A stretch of 7,128 nt of DNA from an uncultured Bacilli bacterium (GTDB lineage: Bacteria; Bacillota_I; Bacilli_A; RF39; UBA660): NCBI GenBank assembly GCA_947625425.1, contig CANQOH010000052.1, forward strand, positions 1 through 7,128, given 5' to 3'. Both the position numbers and the translations under genes were made by a program. Below are positions 1 to 6,188 of the stretch, piece after piece (position 1 is the stretch's first letter; each line of letters starts with the position of its first letter). The notes under the pieces were generated by a model. It searched no databases, was not told the origin of the DNA, and saw nothing but the letters and a program-made list of their open reading frames with translations.

Positions 1-1314
1 ATAATCAGAGTTAGTGGTGATGAAGCTTTAGAAATAGTTAATAAATTATTTAAAGGTAAAGACTTAACTAAAGTAGAATCCCATACTATTAACTATGGTA
101 AAATAATTGATCCTTCAGATAATAAAGTAGTAGATGAAGTCTTAGTATCAGTTATGCTAGCTCCTAAAACTTTTACTAGAGAAAATGTCGTTGAAATAAA
201 TACTCATGGTGGTATCGCCTCAACTAATAAAGTATTAGAATTATTACTTACTAATGGTTGTCGTTTAGCTGAACCAGGCGAATTTACTAAAAGAGCTTTC
301 TTAAATGGTCGTATTGATTTATTAGAGGCAGAAGGAGTAATGGATTTAATTAATGCTAAAACTGATACGCAAAGAGAACTAGCTACTAACACAGTAACTG
401 GCAAAGTATCAGATTTAATAAATAACTTACGTAGTGATTTAGTTCAAATAATATCTAATATCAATGTTAATATTGATTATCCAGAATATGATGATGTTGA
501 TATTATTACTAATGATTTATTAATTCCTAAAATAACTGCTTTAAAAGAAAGAATAAATAAAATACTAAAAGAAAGTAAAAATGGTCAAATAATTAAAGAA
601 GGAATTAAAACTTCTATAGTAGGTCGACCTAATGTCGGTAAAAGTAGTTTACTAAACGCTTTATTAGAAGAAGACAAAGCTATTGTAACTGATATAGCTG
701 GTACAACAAGAGATATCGTTGAAGGTCAAATAAGTATTAATGGCATTATTTTAAATATGATAGATACTGCTGGTATTCGTAAAACTGCTGATAAAGTAGA
801 ATCAATTGGTGTCTCAAAAAGCTTAAAAACAATAGAAGAAGCTGATTTAGTTCTATTAGTTTTAAATAATAATGAAGAATTAACACCAGATATCTTAGAA
901 TTACTATCTAAAATAAAAGAAAAAGAATATATAGTCATAATAAATAAATGTGATTTAGAATCTAAATTAGATTTAACTAAACTAGATGTTGATAAATCTC
1001 GTATTATTAACATGAGTATTAAAGATAATCAAGGTATAGATACTTTAAAAGAAAAAATAATTGAATTATTTAACTTAAATAAATTAGAAAGTGCTGATCC
1101 AACATATCTAAGTAACAGTCGTAGTATCAGTATCTTAAGACAATGTCTAACTTCAATTAATGAAATAGAACAAGGTTTAAAAGATAATCGTCCAATAGAT
1201 ATGATTGAACTTGATATCAAAAATATCTGGGAACAATTAGGTATGATTAATGGAACTACTTACGAAGAAGAATTACTAGATGAAATGTTTAGTAGATTTT
1301 GTCTTGGGAAATAA
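1..1314 (+). CDS. mnmE: MnmE, tRNA modification GTPase (5' end outside window)
   Basis: MnmE is the GTPase that, with MnmG, installs the (carboxymethyl)aminomethyl group at C5 of wobble U34 in certain tRNAs. The reading frame is open from base 1, so the first in-frame ATG at 154 is internal: the upstream codons continue the conserved N-terminal domain (IIRVSG, then ESHTINYG). 437 residues are visible; Bacillus MnmE has 459, so about 20 are missing upstream. Fragment numbering: N-terminal tetrahydrofolate-binding and helical regions with the RAFLNGRIDL signature; G1 P-loop GRPNVGKSS at 208-216; G2 TDIAGTTRD; G3 DTAG starting at D255; G4 NKCD starting at N315; and the C-terminal FCLGK (433-437) carrying the conserved cysteine. 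All key motifs are intact. mnmG follows 18 bases after the stop, as in most Firmicutes. Identification is essentially certain. Confidence 0.97.
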   Translation: MIRVSGDEALEIVNKLFKGKDLTKVESHTINYGKIIDPSDNKVVDEVLVSVMLAPKTFTRENVVEINTHGGIASTNKVLELLLTNGCRLAEPGEFTKRAFLNGRIDLLEAEGVMDLINAKTDTQRELATNTVTGKVSDLINNLRSDLVQIISNINVNIDYPEYDDVDIITNDLLIPKITALKERINKILKESKNGQIIKEGIKTSIVGRPNVGKSSLLNALLEEDKAIVTDIAGTTRDIVEGQISINGIILNMIDTAGIRKTADKVESIGVSKSLKTIEEADLVLLVLNNNEELTPDILELLSKIKEKEYIVIINKCDLESKLDLTKLDVDKSRIINMSIKDNQGIDTLKEKIIELFNLNKLESADPTYLSNSRSISILRQCLTSINEIEQGLKDNRPIDMIELDIKNIWEQLGMINGTTYEEELLDEMFSRFCLGK

Positions 1315-1332
1315 AAAGAGGTGTGAATAATT

Positions 1333-3201
1333 ATGTATGAAATAATTGTTGTCGGTGGGGGACATGCCGGCTGTGAAGCAGCTCATGCCTGCGCTACAAA
1401 GAAACATAAAACTTTATTAATAACCAGCAACTTAAAAAATATCGCCGATATGCCATGTAATCCTCATATTGGCGGTAGTGCTAAAGGAATTGTTGTAAGA
1501 GAAATAGATGCCTTAGGTGGTATCATGGGTAAAGTAGCTGATAAAACTCACTTACAAATTAAAATGCTAAATAGTGCTAAAGGACCTGCCGTTCAATCAT
1601 TACGTGCTCAAGGGGATAAAATAGCATATCCTAAAGAAATGCTAGATACTTTAAATAAATTAGAATACTTAGATATTAAAGAAGGTATGGTTGAAGATTT
1701 AATCGTTGAAGATGGTAAAGTAGGGGGAATTATTCTAGAAGATGGTACAAAAATAACTTCTAAAGCTGTTATTCTAACAACAGGTACTTATTTAAAAGCT
1801 GATATCTTAGTGGGAAATACTCGTACAAGAAAAGGTCCACATGGTGAAAAACCATCTAACTTCTTAAGTGATAAATTAAAAGAATATGGCTTTAATATAA
1901 TTAGATTAAAAACAGGTACACCTCAAAGAATAGATCGTAAATCTATTGATTTTTCTAAAACTAAATTAGAACCAGGTGATGATGTATATCATACATTTAG
2001 TTTTGATTTAGAACCATCATATAAAATCGAAGAACAAGAACCATGTTATTTAACATATACAACGGAAAAAACTCATCAAATAATCAGAGATAATTTAAAT
2101 AAATCAAGTATGTATGGTGCTTTAGATGACATTAAAGGTATTGGTCCAAGATATTGTCCATCAATTGAAGATAAAGTAACTCGCTTTGCTGATAAAGAAA
2201 GACATCAATTATTCTTAGAACCAGAAAGTCGTTATTATGATGATATTTATCTTCAAGGGTTTTCAACTTCTATGCCTCCTGAAATCCAAGAACAAATGGT
2301 CCATAGTTTACCAGGTCTAAAAAATGCTAAAATCTTAAAATATGGTTATGCAATCGAATATGATGCTATCTATCCAACACAATTAAATGCTTCATTAGAA
2401 ACTAAAATCATTGAAAATTTATATACTGCTGGTCAAATAAATGGAACTAGTGGATATGAAGAAGCTGCCTGCCAAGGTCTTATGGCTGGTATTAATGCTT
2501 CCTTAAAATTAGAAGGAAAAGAACCATTCGTCTTAAAAAGATCTGATGCTTATATTGGAGTTTTAATTGATGACTTAATTACTAAAGGTATTAGAGATCC
2601 ATATCGTCTTTTAACATCACGTGCTGAATTTAGATTATTACTACGTAGTGATAATGCTGATTTACGTTTAAGAAAATATGGTTATGAAGTAGGTTTAATT
2701 AATGACGAACAAATAAATCGTTTACAAGAAAAAGAAGAATCTATTAATGAATTATTAAATTATATGAAGGATACTAAATTAAAATTAACTGATGAAATTA
2801 AAAATAAATTTATTGCTAATAACTATCAAGTACCAAATAATGGTATAACTCTAGAACAATTAATCAAAAGACCAGAAATAACTATGTCATTTTTGGAAGA
2901 AATAACTGAAATACCATATCCAGAAGAAATCAAAGAACAAATCGAAATCAATTTAAAATATGAAGGATATATTGCTAAAGCTTATAAAGAAGCAGAAAAA
3001 ATGTTAAAACTAGAAAAGAAACAAATACCAAAAGATATTGATTATGATAAGATTAAGAATATTGCTTCTGAAGCTCGTCAAAAACTAAAGGAAGTAAGAC
3101 CGAAAACCATCGCCCAAGCAATTCGTATTAGTGGTGTAAATCCTGCTGATATATCAATCCTATCAGTTTATTTAAAAAAGGAATATGGAAAAGATGAATA
3201 A
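1333..3201 (+). CDS. mnmG: MnmG (GidA), FAD-dependent tRNA wobble-uridine modification enzyme
   Basis: MnmG is the FAD/NADH-dependent partner of MnmE in 5-(carboxymethyl)aminomethyl-U34 synthesis on tRNA and acts in the cytoplasm. The 622-residue length is typical of the family (Bacillus 628). Visible signatures: Rossmann FAD-binding motif GGGHAGCEAA starting at G8; PCNPHIGG with the conserved Cys42; KTGTPQR at 193-199; the second conserved cysteine, Cys275, in RYCPSIEDK; the FAD-contacting GTSGYEEAACQG stretch; SRAEFRLLLR from about 429; and the C-terminal MnmE/tRNA-binding helical domain ending in RPKTIAQAIRISGVNPADIS. The ATG start is supported by AGAGGTG at 1317-1323, nine bases upstream, and by the family's short N-terminus before the FAD motif. 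The 3' end overlaps rsmG, which suggests translational coupling. Nothing in the protein looks abnormal. Confidence 0.98.
   Translation: MYEIIVVGGGHAGCEAAHACATKKHKTLLITSNLKNIADMPCNPHIGGSAKGIVVREIDALGGIMGKVADKTHLQIKMLNSAKGPAVQSLRAQGDKIAYPKEMLDTLNKLEYLDIKEGMVEDLIVEDGKVGGIILEDGTKITSKAVILTTGTYLKADILVGNTRTRKGPHGEKPSNFLSDKLKEYGFNIIRLKTGTPQRIDRKSIDFSKTKLEPGDDVYHTFSFDLEPSYKIEEQEPCYLTYTTEKTHQIIRDNLNKSSMYGALDDIKGIGPRYCPSIEDKVTRFADKERHQLFLEPESRYYDDIYLQGFSTSMPPEIQEQMVHSLPGLKNAKILKYGYAIEYDAIYPTQLNASLETKIIENLYTAGQINGTSGYEEAACQGLMAGINASLKLEGKEPFVLKRSDAYIGVLIDDLITKGIRDPYRLLTSRAEFRLLLRSDNADLRLRKYGYEVGLINDEQINRLQEKEESINELLNYMKDTKLKLTDEIKNKFIANNYQVPNNGITLEQLIKRPEITMSFLEEITEIPYPEEIKEQIEINLKYEGYIAKAYKEAEKMLKLEKKQIPKDIDYDKIKNIASEARQKLKEVRPKTIAQAIRISGVNPADISILSVYLKKEYGKDE
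3176..3182 (+). promoter_or_regulatory. rsmG ribosome binding site inside the mnmG 3' end
   Basis: AAAAGGA lies within the last codons of mnmG. Its spacing to the two candidate rsmG ATGs is two bases (3185) or eleven bases (3194), so it favours the second. Its position inside the upstream gene suggests that rsmG translation is coupled to mnmG. Confidence 0.6.
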
Positions 3202-3901
3202 AGAAGAATTTATAAATGAAGTAAGCAAACTAGGTATTAATCTAACTGAAGACCAACTAAATAAGTTAGATACTTATGCTAAATTCCTAGTTGAATATAA
3301 CTCTCATACTAACTTAACAGCCATTACTGAAGAAGACCAAATTTATCTAAAACATTTTTATGATTCAATAACTTTAGTAAAAGCCATTGATTTAACTAAA
3401 ATAAATAATTTAATAGATGTTGGTACGGGTGCCGGATTCCCTGGTATGGTTATCAAAATATTATTTCCCAACATTGTAGTAACATTATTAGATTCTAATA
3501 ATAAAAAAATCAGTTTTTTAGAAGAATTGGGAAATAAATTAAATTTAACTAATATAAATTATTATCATGGCCGTGCTGAAGACTTTTGTCTTAAAAATCG
3601 TGAAACATTCGACTTAGTAACTGCTCGTGCTGTAAGTAATATGACTACATTATCAGAATTATGTTTACCATTAACTAAACTAAATGGCTATTTTATTCCT
3701 TTAAAAGGATCTAATGAAGAAGAAATAAATTCATCTTTAAATGCCATCAAAAAACTTGGTGGTAACATCGAAGAAATAATTAAATTTTCTTTACCATATG
3801 AAGAAAGTACTCGAAATATTATCAAAATAAAAAAAGTAACTAATACACCAAAGGAATATCCACGAAGATATGACAAGATAGTTAAGTACCCATTGAAATA
3901 A
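3194..3901 (+). CDS. rsmG: RsmG (GidB), 16S rRNA m7G527 methyltransferase
   Basis: RsmG is an S-adenosylmethionine-dependent methyltransferase that makes N7-methylguanosine at position 527 (E. coli numbering) of 16S rRNA; in other bacteria its loss gives low-level streptomycin resistance. With the chosen start it has 235 residues, near Bacillus RsmG (239). Motifs: NLTAIT and YLKHFYDS in the N-terminal part, SAM-binding DVGTGAGFPG at 75-84, VTARAVSNMTTLSELCLPL, then ESTRNIIKI and the basic C-terminus TPKEYPRRYDK. Two ATGs are possible. The one at 3185 has only two bases after the AAAAGGA Shine-Dalgarno, while the one at 3194 has eleven and gives MNKEEF, which lines up with Bacillus MNIEEF. I therefore prefer 3194, giving an eight-base overlap with mnmG. 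Starting at 3185 would add only three residues. Confidence 0.96.
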   Translation: MNKEEFINEVSKLGINLTEDQLNKLDTYAKFLVEYNSHTNLTAITEEDQIYLKHFYDSITLVKAIDLTKINNLIDVGTGAGFPGMVIKILFPNIVVTLLDSNNKKISFLEELGNKLNLTNINYYHGRAEDFCLKNRETFDLVTARAVSNMTTLSELCLPLTKLNGYFIPLKGSNEEEINSSLNAIKKLGGNIEEIIKFSLPYEESTRNIIKIKKVTNTPKEYPRRYDKIVKYPLK

Positions 3902-3921
3902 AAAAGAAAATAGGGTATTAT
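3893..3921 (+). promoter_or_regulatory. candidate sigma-A-type promoter for noc
   Basis: TTGAAA (3893-3898) and TATTAT (3916-3921) are separated by exactly 17 bases; each differs at one position from the TTGACA/TATAAT consensus. The -35 overlaps the last rsmG codons, and transcription would begin near 3928, about 30 bases before the noc start. The -10 forms the left half of a perfect palindrome (3916-3929). This would let noc be transcribed independently of the mnmE-mnmG-rsmG run, although readthrough is also likely because no terminator is visible after rsmG. AT-rich sequence yields such matches by chance, hence the moderate confidence. Confidence 0.45.
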
Positions 3922-3929
3922 TAATAATA
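3916..3929. repeat. perfect 14-bp palindrome over the noc -10
   Basis: TATTATTAATAATA reads identically on both strands and sits in the rsmG-noc gap, overlapping the candidate -10 and the expected transcription start. It could be an operator, or a chance product of A/T-only sequence. It does not resemble parS or the Noc-binding site. Confidence 0.35.
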
Positions 3930-3958
3930 GGAAAGACTAGATAAAAGGGGCTGATTAT

Positions 3959-5482
3959 ATGAATCTAGAATCAGGCGTACTACAAGTACATATTGAAGAT
4001 ATAATACCAAATAGATTTCAACCAAGACTTTCATTTGACGAACAAGGTTTAAAAGAACTTGCTGATTCTATTAGAGAACATGGAATTATCCAACCATTAG
4101 TATTAAGAAAATTAGGCGATAAATATGAAATAATCGCTGGTGAAAGAAGATATAAAGCTGCCCAAATAGCTGGACTTACTACAGTTCCTGCTGTTATAGC
4201 AAATATCGATGATAATAAATCAGCTGAAGTAGCTCTAGTTGAAAATGTTCAAAGAAGAGATTTAACAGCTATTGAGGAAGCTCGTTCATATAAAAGTTTA
4301 CTTGATAAGGGATATCTTACTCAAGAACAACTAGCTAAAAGAATGGGTTTATCTCAACCAGCTATTGCTAATAAATTACGTCTATTAAATTTAGATGAAG
4401 AAGTACAACAAGCATTACTTGAAGAAAAAATATCAGAACGTCATGCTCGTACATTATTATCTTTAGAAGATAAGAATGCCCAAAGAGAATGGTTACATCG
4501 TATTATTAATGAACGTTTAACAGTTAGACAATTAGATTTAGAATTAAAGAAATTAAGAGATGCTAATAATTTAGTTAGTGATGATGAAGAAGATGAAGGA
4601 ACAGGTGAAGTTCCACTAGTATCTTCTAATCCAAGTATTGAAGATATCAAAGCAAATTCTGTCGATATAAACGAAATGAATCGTATAAACAACAATCCAC
4701 CAGAACAATTAGAATCTTTAGATACTTTAGAGGAACCACCAATTCAAACTAATTCAATACCAACACCAGTAAATCCAGAACCTATAGCAGATAATACTCC
4801 ATATACTCCAGCAACTACAGTTCCTGAATTTAATATTGCAACCCCAAATTCTGTAAATACTTTTGTACCACCAGAAAATATAGTTGAACCACCTGTAGAA
4901 CAAAATAAATATTTTGGTATGAATAATATGCCTCTAGAACCAACTCCACAACCAAATTTTATGAACTCCACAGAATTAATGAATAATACATTTAATAATA
5001 TGACACCTGTAGAAGAAAAAGATAATTCATTTGAAGTATTTGATTCCCCAACACCAGGTAATTCATTTGTTGATATGAATAATAATTCAAATATTAATCC
5101 ATTACCAGTAGAAGAACCAAAACCAGAACCACCAAAACCTGTATTTAATAGTTCAATAAATCCATATAATGGAGCTCCACTAAATACTGATTTTGATCGT
5201 AATCCAAATAATAAATTCTTCACTCCAGTTGTGGATAATACACCTGAAATAGAAATAAATAATCCAGAGCAACAAGAAGTAGATCCAATGAAAGCTGTAG
5301 ATCAATTAATGTCTAACGGTCAAAAACAAGCAACTCCAGGTAAGACGGAATTAAAAGATGCAATTGCTACAGTTCGTTCTTGTATCGAAGGATTAGGAGA
5401 GCAAGGATTCTTTATTAATGTTGAAGAAATAGATTTTGAAAATAATTATCAAATAACTATGCAAATCCATAAAGACAACTAA
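3959..5482 (+). CDS. noc: Noc-like ParB-family nucleoid occlusion protein with a large low-complexity insert
   Basis: Noc is a ParB-family, CTP-dependent DNA-sliding clamp that binds NBS sites and keeps Z-ring assembly away from the nucleoid. Domains: ParB N-terminal CTP-binding domain (about 8-100) with IIPNRFQPR, GERRYKA (61-67) and ENVQRRDL (95-102); HTH domain (about 115-200) with QEQLAKRMGLSQPAIANKLRLL and ISERHARTLL; low-complexity linker (about 202-458); C-terminal dimerisation domain (about 461-505), whose AIATVRSCIEGL and EEIDFENNYQITMQI match the end of Bacillus Noc. The gene directly follows rsmG, the usual noc position. The residues aligned with the four ParB/Noc specificity positions are Q133, K139, N144 and R161; Noc has Q, K, K, R and ParB has R, T, A, G. 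Length is 507 versus 283 for Bacillus Noc. The ATG has an AAAAGGGG site eight bases upstream, and an in-frame TAG at 3938-3940 rules out a longer N-terminus, so the usual membrane-targeting helix is missing. A chromosomal ParB is the main alternative. Confidence 0.8.
   Translation: MNLESGVLQVHIEDIIPNRFQPRLSFDEQGLKELADSIREHGIIQPLVLRKLGDKYEIIAGERRYKAAQIAGLTTVPAVIANIDDNKSAEVALVENVQRRDLTAIEEARSYKSLLDKGYLTQEQLAKRMGLSQPAIANKLRLLNLDEEVQQALLEEKISERHARTLLSLEDKNAQREWLHRIINERLTVRQLDLELKKLRDANNLVSDDEEDEGTGEVPLVSSNPSIEDIKANSVDINEMNRINNNPPEQLESLDTLEEPPIQTNSIPTPVNPEPIADNTPYTPATTVPEFNIATPNSVNTFVPPENIVEPPVEQNKYFGMNNMPLEPTPQPNFMNSTELMNNTFNNMTPVEEKDNSFEVFDSPTPGNSFVDMNNNSNINPLPVEEPKPEPPKPVFNSSINPYNGAPLNTDFDRNPNNKFFTPVVDNTPEIEINNPEQQEVDPMKAVDQLMSNGQKQATPGKTELKDAIATVRSCIEGLGEQGFFINVEEIDFENNYQITMQIHKDN
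4562..5332 (+). repeat. low-complexity Asn/Pro/Glu-rich linker region within noc
   Basis: Residues about 202-458 are rich in Asn, Pro, Glu, Thr and Ser, contain no Cys or Trp, and hold only about ten Lys/Arg, so the segment is strongly acidic. It opens with an acidic cluster (SDDEEDEGTGE). Degenerate short motifs recur: PVEQ at 312-315, PVEE at 350-353 and PVEE at 383-386, with NN or MNN runs nearby (322-323, 342-343, 346-347, 373-376). No folded domain is recognisable. The reading frame stays open on both sides into conserved Noc sequence, so this is a coding insert and not a frameshift. Confidence 0.8.
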
Positions 5483-5497
5483 CAAGTTGTCTTTTTT
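5471..5497 (+). terminator. intrinsic terminator overlapping the noc stop
   Basis: A 10-bp stem pairs AAAGACAACT (5471-5480) with AGTTGTCTTT (5485-5494) around the four-base loop AACA; the T-run at 5492-5497 forms the descending arm and tail. The upstream arm lies in the last codons of noc and the TAA sits at the loop. It marks the end of the noc transcript and separates it from the small genes downstream. Confidence 0.85.
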
Positions 5498-5498
5498 A

Positions 5499-5507
5499 TG
5501 ATATAAT
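5499..5507 (+). promoter_or_regulatory. extended -10 promoter of the NTF2-like gene
   Basis: TGATATAAT is a perfect extended -10 (TGnTATAAT) directly after the noc terminator; transcription would start near 5514. I see no good -35 at the right distance. A second TATAAT at 5511-5516 has TTGTCT 18 bases upstream, but it would start transcription inside the ribosome binding site (AAAAGAGG, 5517-5524), so the first is favoured. Confidence 0.65.
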
Positions 5508-5531
5508 CAATATAATAAAAGAGGTATAAAT

Positions 5532-5918
5532 ATGAGAAAAACAATAATTACTGCATATGCTATTTCTATTTTAATGTTAGTATTATCAATTGTATATTTT
5601 AATTTAGATAATAGTAATGCCATAAAAACATTTTCAGTAGATAATTATAAAGAATATATTGAAAATGAAACTAATAATATCTTTACTCATGAAATAAATA
5701 ATCAAACAGAAGCTAAAAATATAGCTGAAGATTTGTTTGTTAAGATTTATGGTGAAGATGTCTTAAAAGAAAAACCATTTAATGTTAGTTATGATTGTAA
5801 AGCTGATACTTGGTTAATCAACGGTACTTTTCACGGAAACAAAAATGCCGTAGGTGGCGTAGCTAATTTAATAGTTACATCAAATGGTGAAGTAAAAGCT
5901 ATTTGGCATGAAAAATAA
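5532..5918 (+). CDS. membrane-anchored NTF2-fold (YbbC/YhhH immunity-like) protein
   Basis: 128 residues. The N-terminus (KTIITAYAISILMLVLSIVYF, about 3-23) is one hydrophobic segment after MRK, so the rest is probably outside the membrane. It lacks a lipobox cysteine and is best read as an uncleaved anchor or signal peptide. From about 57 onward the pattern fits NTF2-fold immunity proteins of the YbbC/YhhH type: a helix with repeated Ala and Glu (TEAKNIAEDLFVKIYGED), then KPFNVSYD, a WLINGTF strand, GGVANLIV, and an ending of the form NGEVKAIWHE. In that family the domain neutralises polymorphic toxins such as Rhs-linked effectors; no toxin gene is visible here, so a role in immunity is inference only. 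The gene has its own extended -10 and an AAAAGAGG ribosome binding site seven bases before the ATG. No terminator follows; the next gene has its own promoter. Confidence 0.6.
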   Translation: MRKTIITAYAISILMLVLSIVYFNLDNSNAIKTFSVDNYKEYIENETNNIFTHEINNQTEAKNIAEDLFVKIYGEDVLKEKPFNVSYDCKADTWLINGTFHGNKNAVGGVANLIVTSNGEVKAIWHEK

Positions 5919-5935
5919 TAAAGAAAAATTATATT

Positions 5936-5956
5936 TATCATAAAATATTTATGATA
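5936..5956. repeat. 9-bp inverted repeat across the small-gene promoter
   Basis: TATCATAAA (5936-5944) and TTTATGATA (5948-5956) are perfect inverted copies separated by three bases. The right arm is part of the extended -10. No T-run follows, so it is not a classic terminator; an operator for a dimeric repressor is one possibility and AT-rich chance is another. Confidence 0.45.
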
Positions 5957-5960
5957 TAAT
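5952..5960 (+). promoter_or_regulatory. extended -10 promoter of the 56-residue small protein
   Basis: TGATATAAT at 5952-5960 is a perfect extended -10, set within the same 13-base word TTTATGATATAAT (5948-5960) that precedes the other small gene (5495-5507). Expected start is near 5967, with AAAGGAGG at 5973-5980. No clear -35 is visible. Confidence 0.65.
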
Positions 5961-5986
5961 TACTTTTATAATAAAGGAGGATTAAA

Positions 5987-6157
5987 ATGCAAAGTTTATT
6001 AATGTTATTTATCTTATTAACCTCATTCTTTGGCTTTTTATCTTTTAATACATATAAAGACGTTTCTATTAACAGAGAAGATCAAAGAGTTGTTGAAAAT
6101 AATAATACATCAACTGATTATGATAATGAAAATTCATATTTCGATTATGATGATTAA
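5987..6157 (+). CDS. 56-residue small membrane protein with an acidic Tyr/Asp tail
   Basis: I do not recognise this family. The protein begins MQSLLMLFILLTSFFGFLSF, a strongly hydrophobic stretch of about 20 residues without an N-terminal charge, consistent with a transmembrane helix or signal anchor. A short mixed-charge segment follows (KDVSINREDQR), then a polar acidic tail from about 37 to 56 made mostly of Asn, Asp, Tyr, Ser and Thr, ending YFDYDD. No lipobox cysteine is present. Evidence that it is a real gene: AAAGGAGG (5973-5980), close to a perfect Shine-Dalgarno, six bases before the ATG; a clear extended -10 upstream; and a terminator stem beginning at its stop codon. It sits alone between the NTF2-like gene and a convergent PBP gene; function cannot be inferred beyond membrane association. 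Confidence 0.65.
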   Translation: MQSLLMLFILLTSFFGFLSFNTYKDVSINREDQRVVENNNTSTDYDNENSYFDYDD

Positions 6158-6188
6158 AAAAACACATAAAATAAAATATGTGTTTTTT
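6157..6188. terminator. bidirectional terminator between convergent genes
   Basis: A 12-bp stem pairs 6157-6168 (an A-run then CACATA) with 6177-6188 (TATGTG then a T-run) around the eight-base loop AAATAAAA. The T-run reads correctly on both strands, so it can end transcripts of the 56-residue gene (stop at 6155-6157) and of the minus-strand PBP gene (stop at 6187-6189). Both stop codons touch the stem. Confidence 0.85.

Noticed and set aside
154..156. ATG at 154 as the mnmE start
   Set aside because: The upstream in-frame codons continue conserved MnmE sequence to base 1, so the true start lies before the window.
1303..3532. Three TTGGGAAATA-type words (near 1303, 3466 in reverse, and 3524) resembling a Noc-binding half-site
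   Set aside because: None has the opposite ATTTCCC half in the right place, and all lie in coding sequence of mnmE or rsmG. No full palindrome was found.
4744..5223. Open 159-residue reading frame on the minus strand opposite the noc linker
   Set aside because: It is a mirror of the low-complexity Asn/Pro codons of noc, giving Gly/Ser/Phe-rich sequence without a Shine-Dalgarno or recognisable domain.
4562..5332. Frameshift or gene fusion as the explanation for the long noc linker
   Set aside because: One uninterrupted frame joins the HTH domain to a C-terminus that matches Noc itself, so both ends belong to the same gene and no second domain is recognisable between them.
5828..5841. parS-like sequence TTTTCACGGAAACA inside the NTF2-like gene
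   Set aside because: It resembles parS (TGTTTCACGTGAAACA) but lacks one central base, which breaks the dyad, and it matches only 9 of 14 bases of the Noc-binding site. It falls in coding sequence and is best treated as chance.
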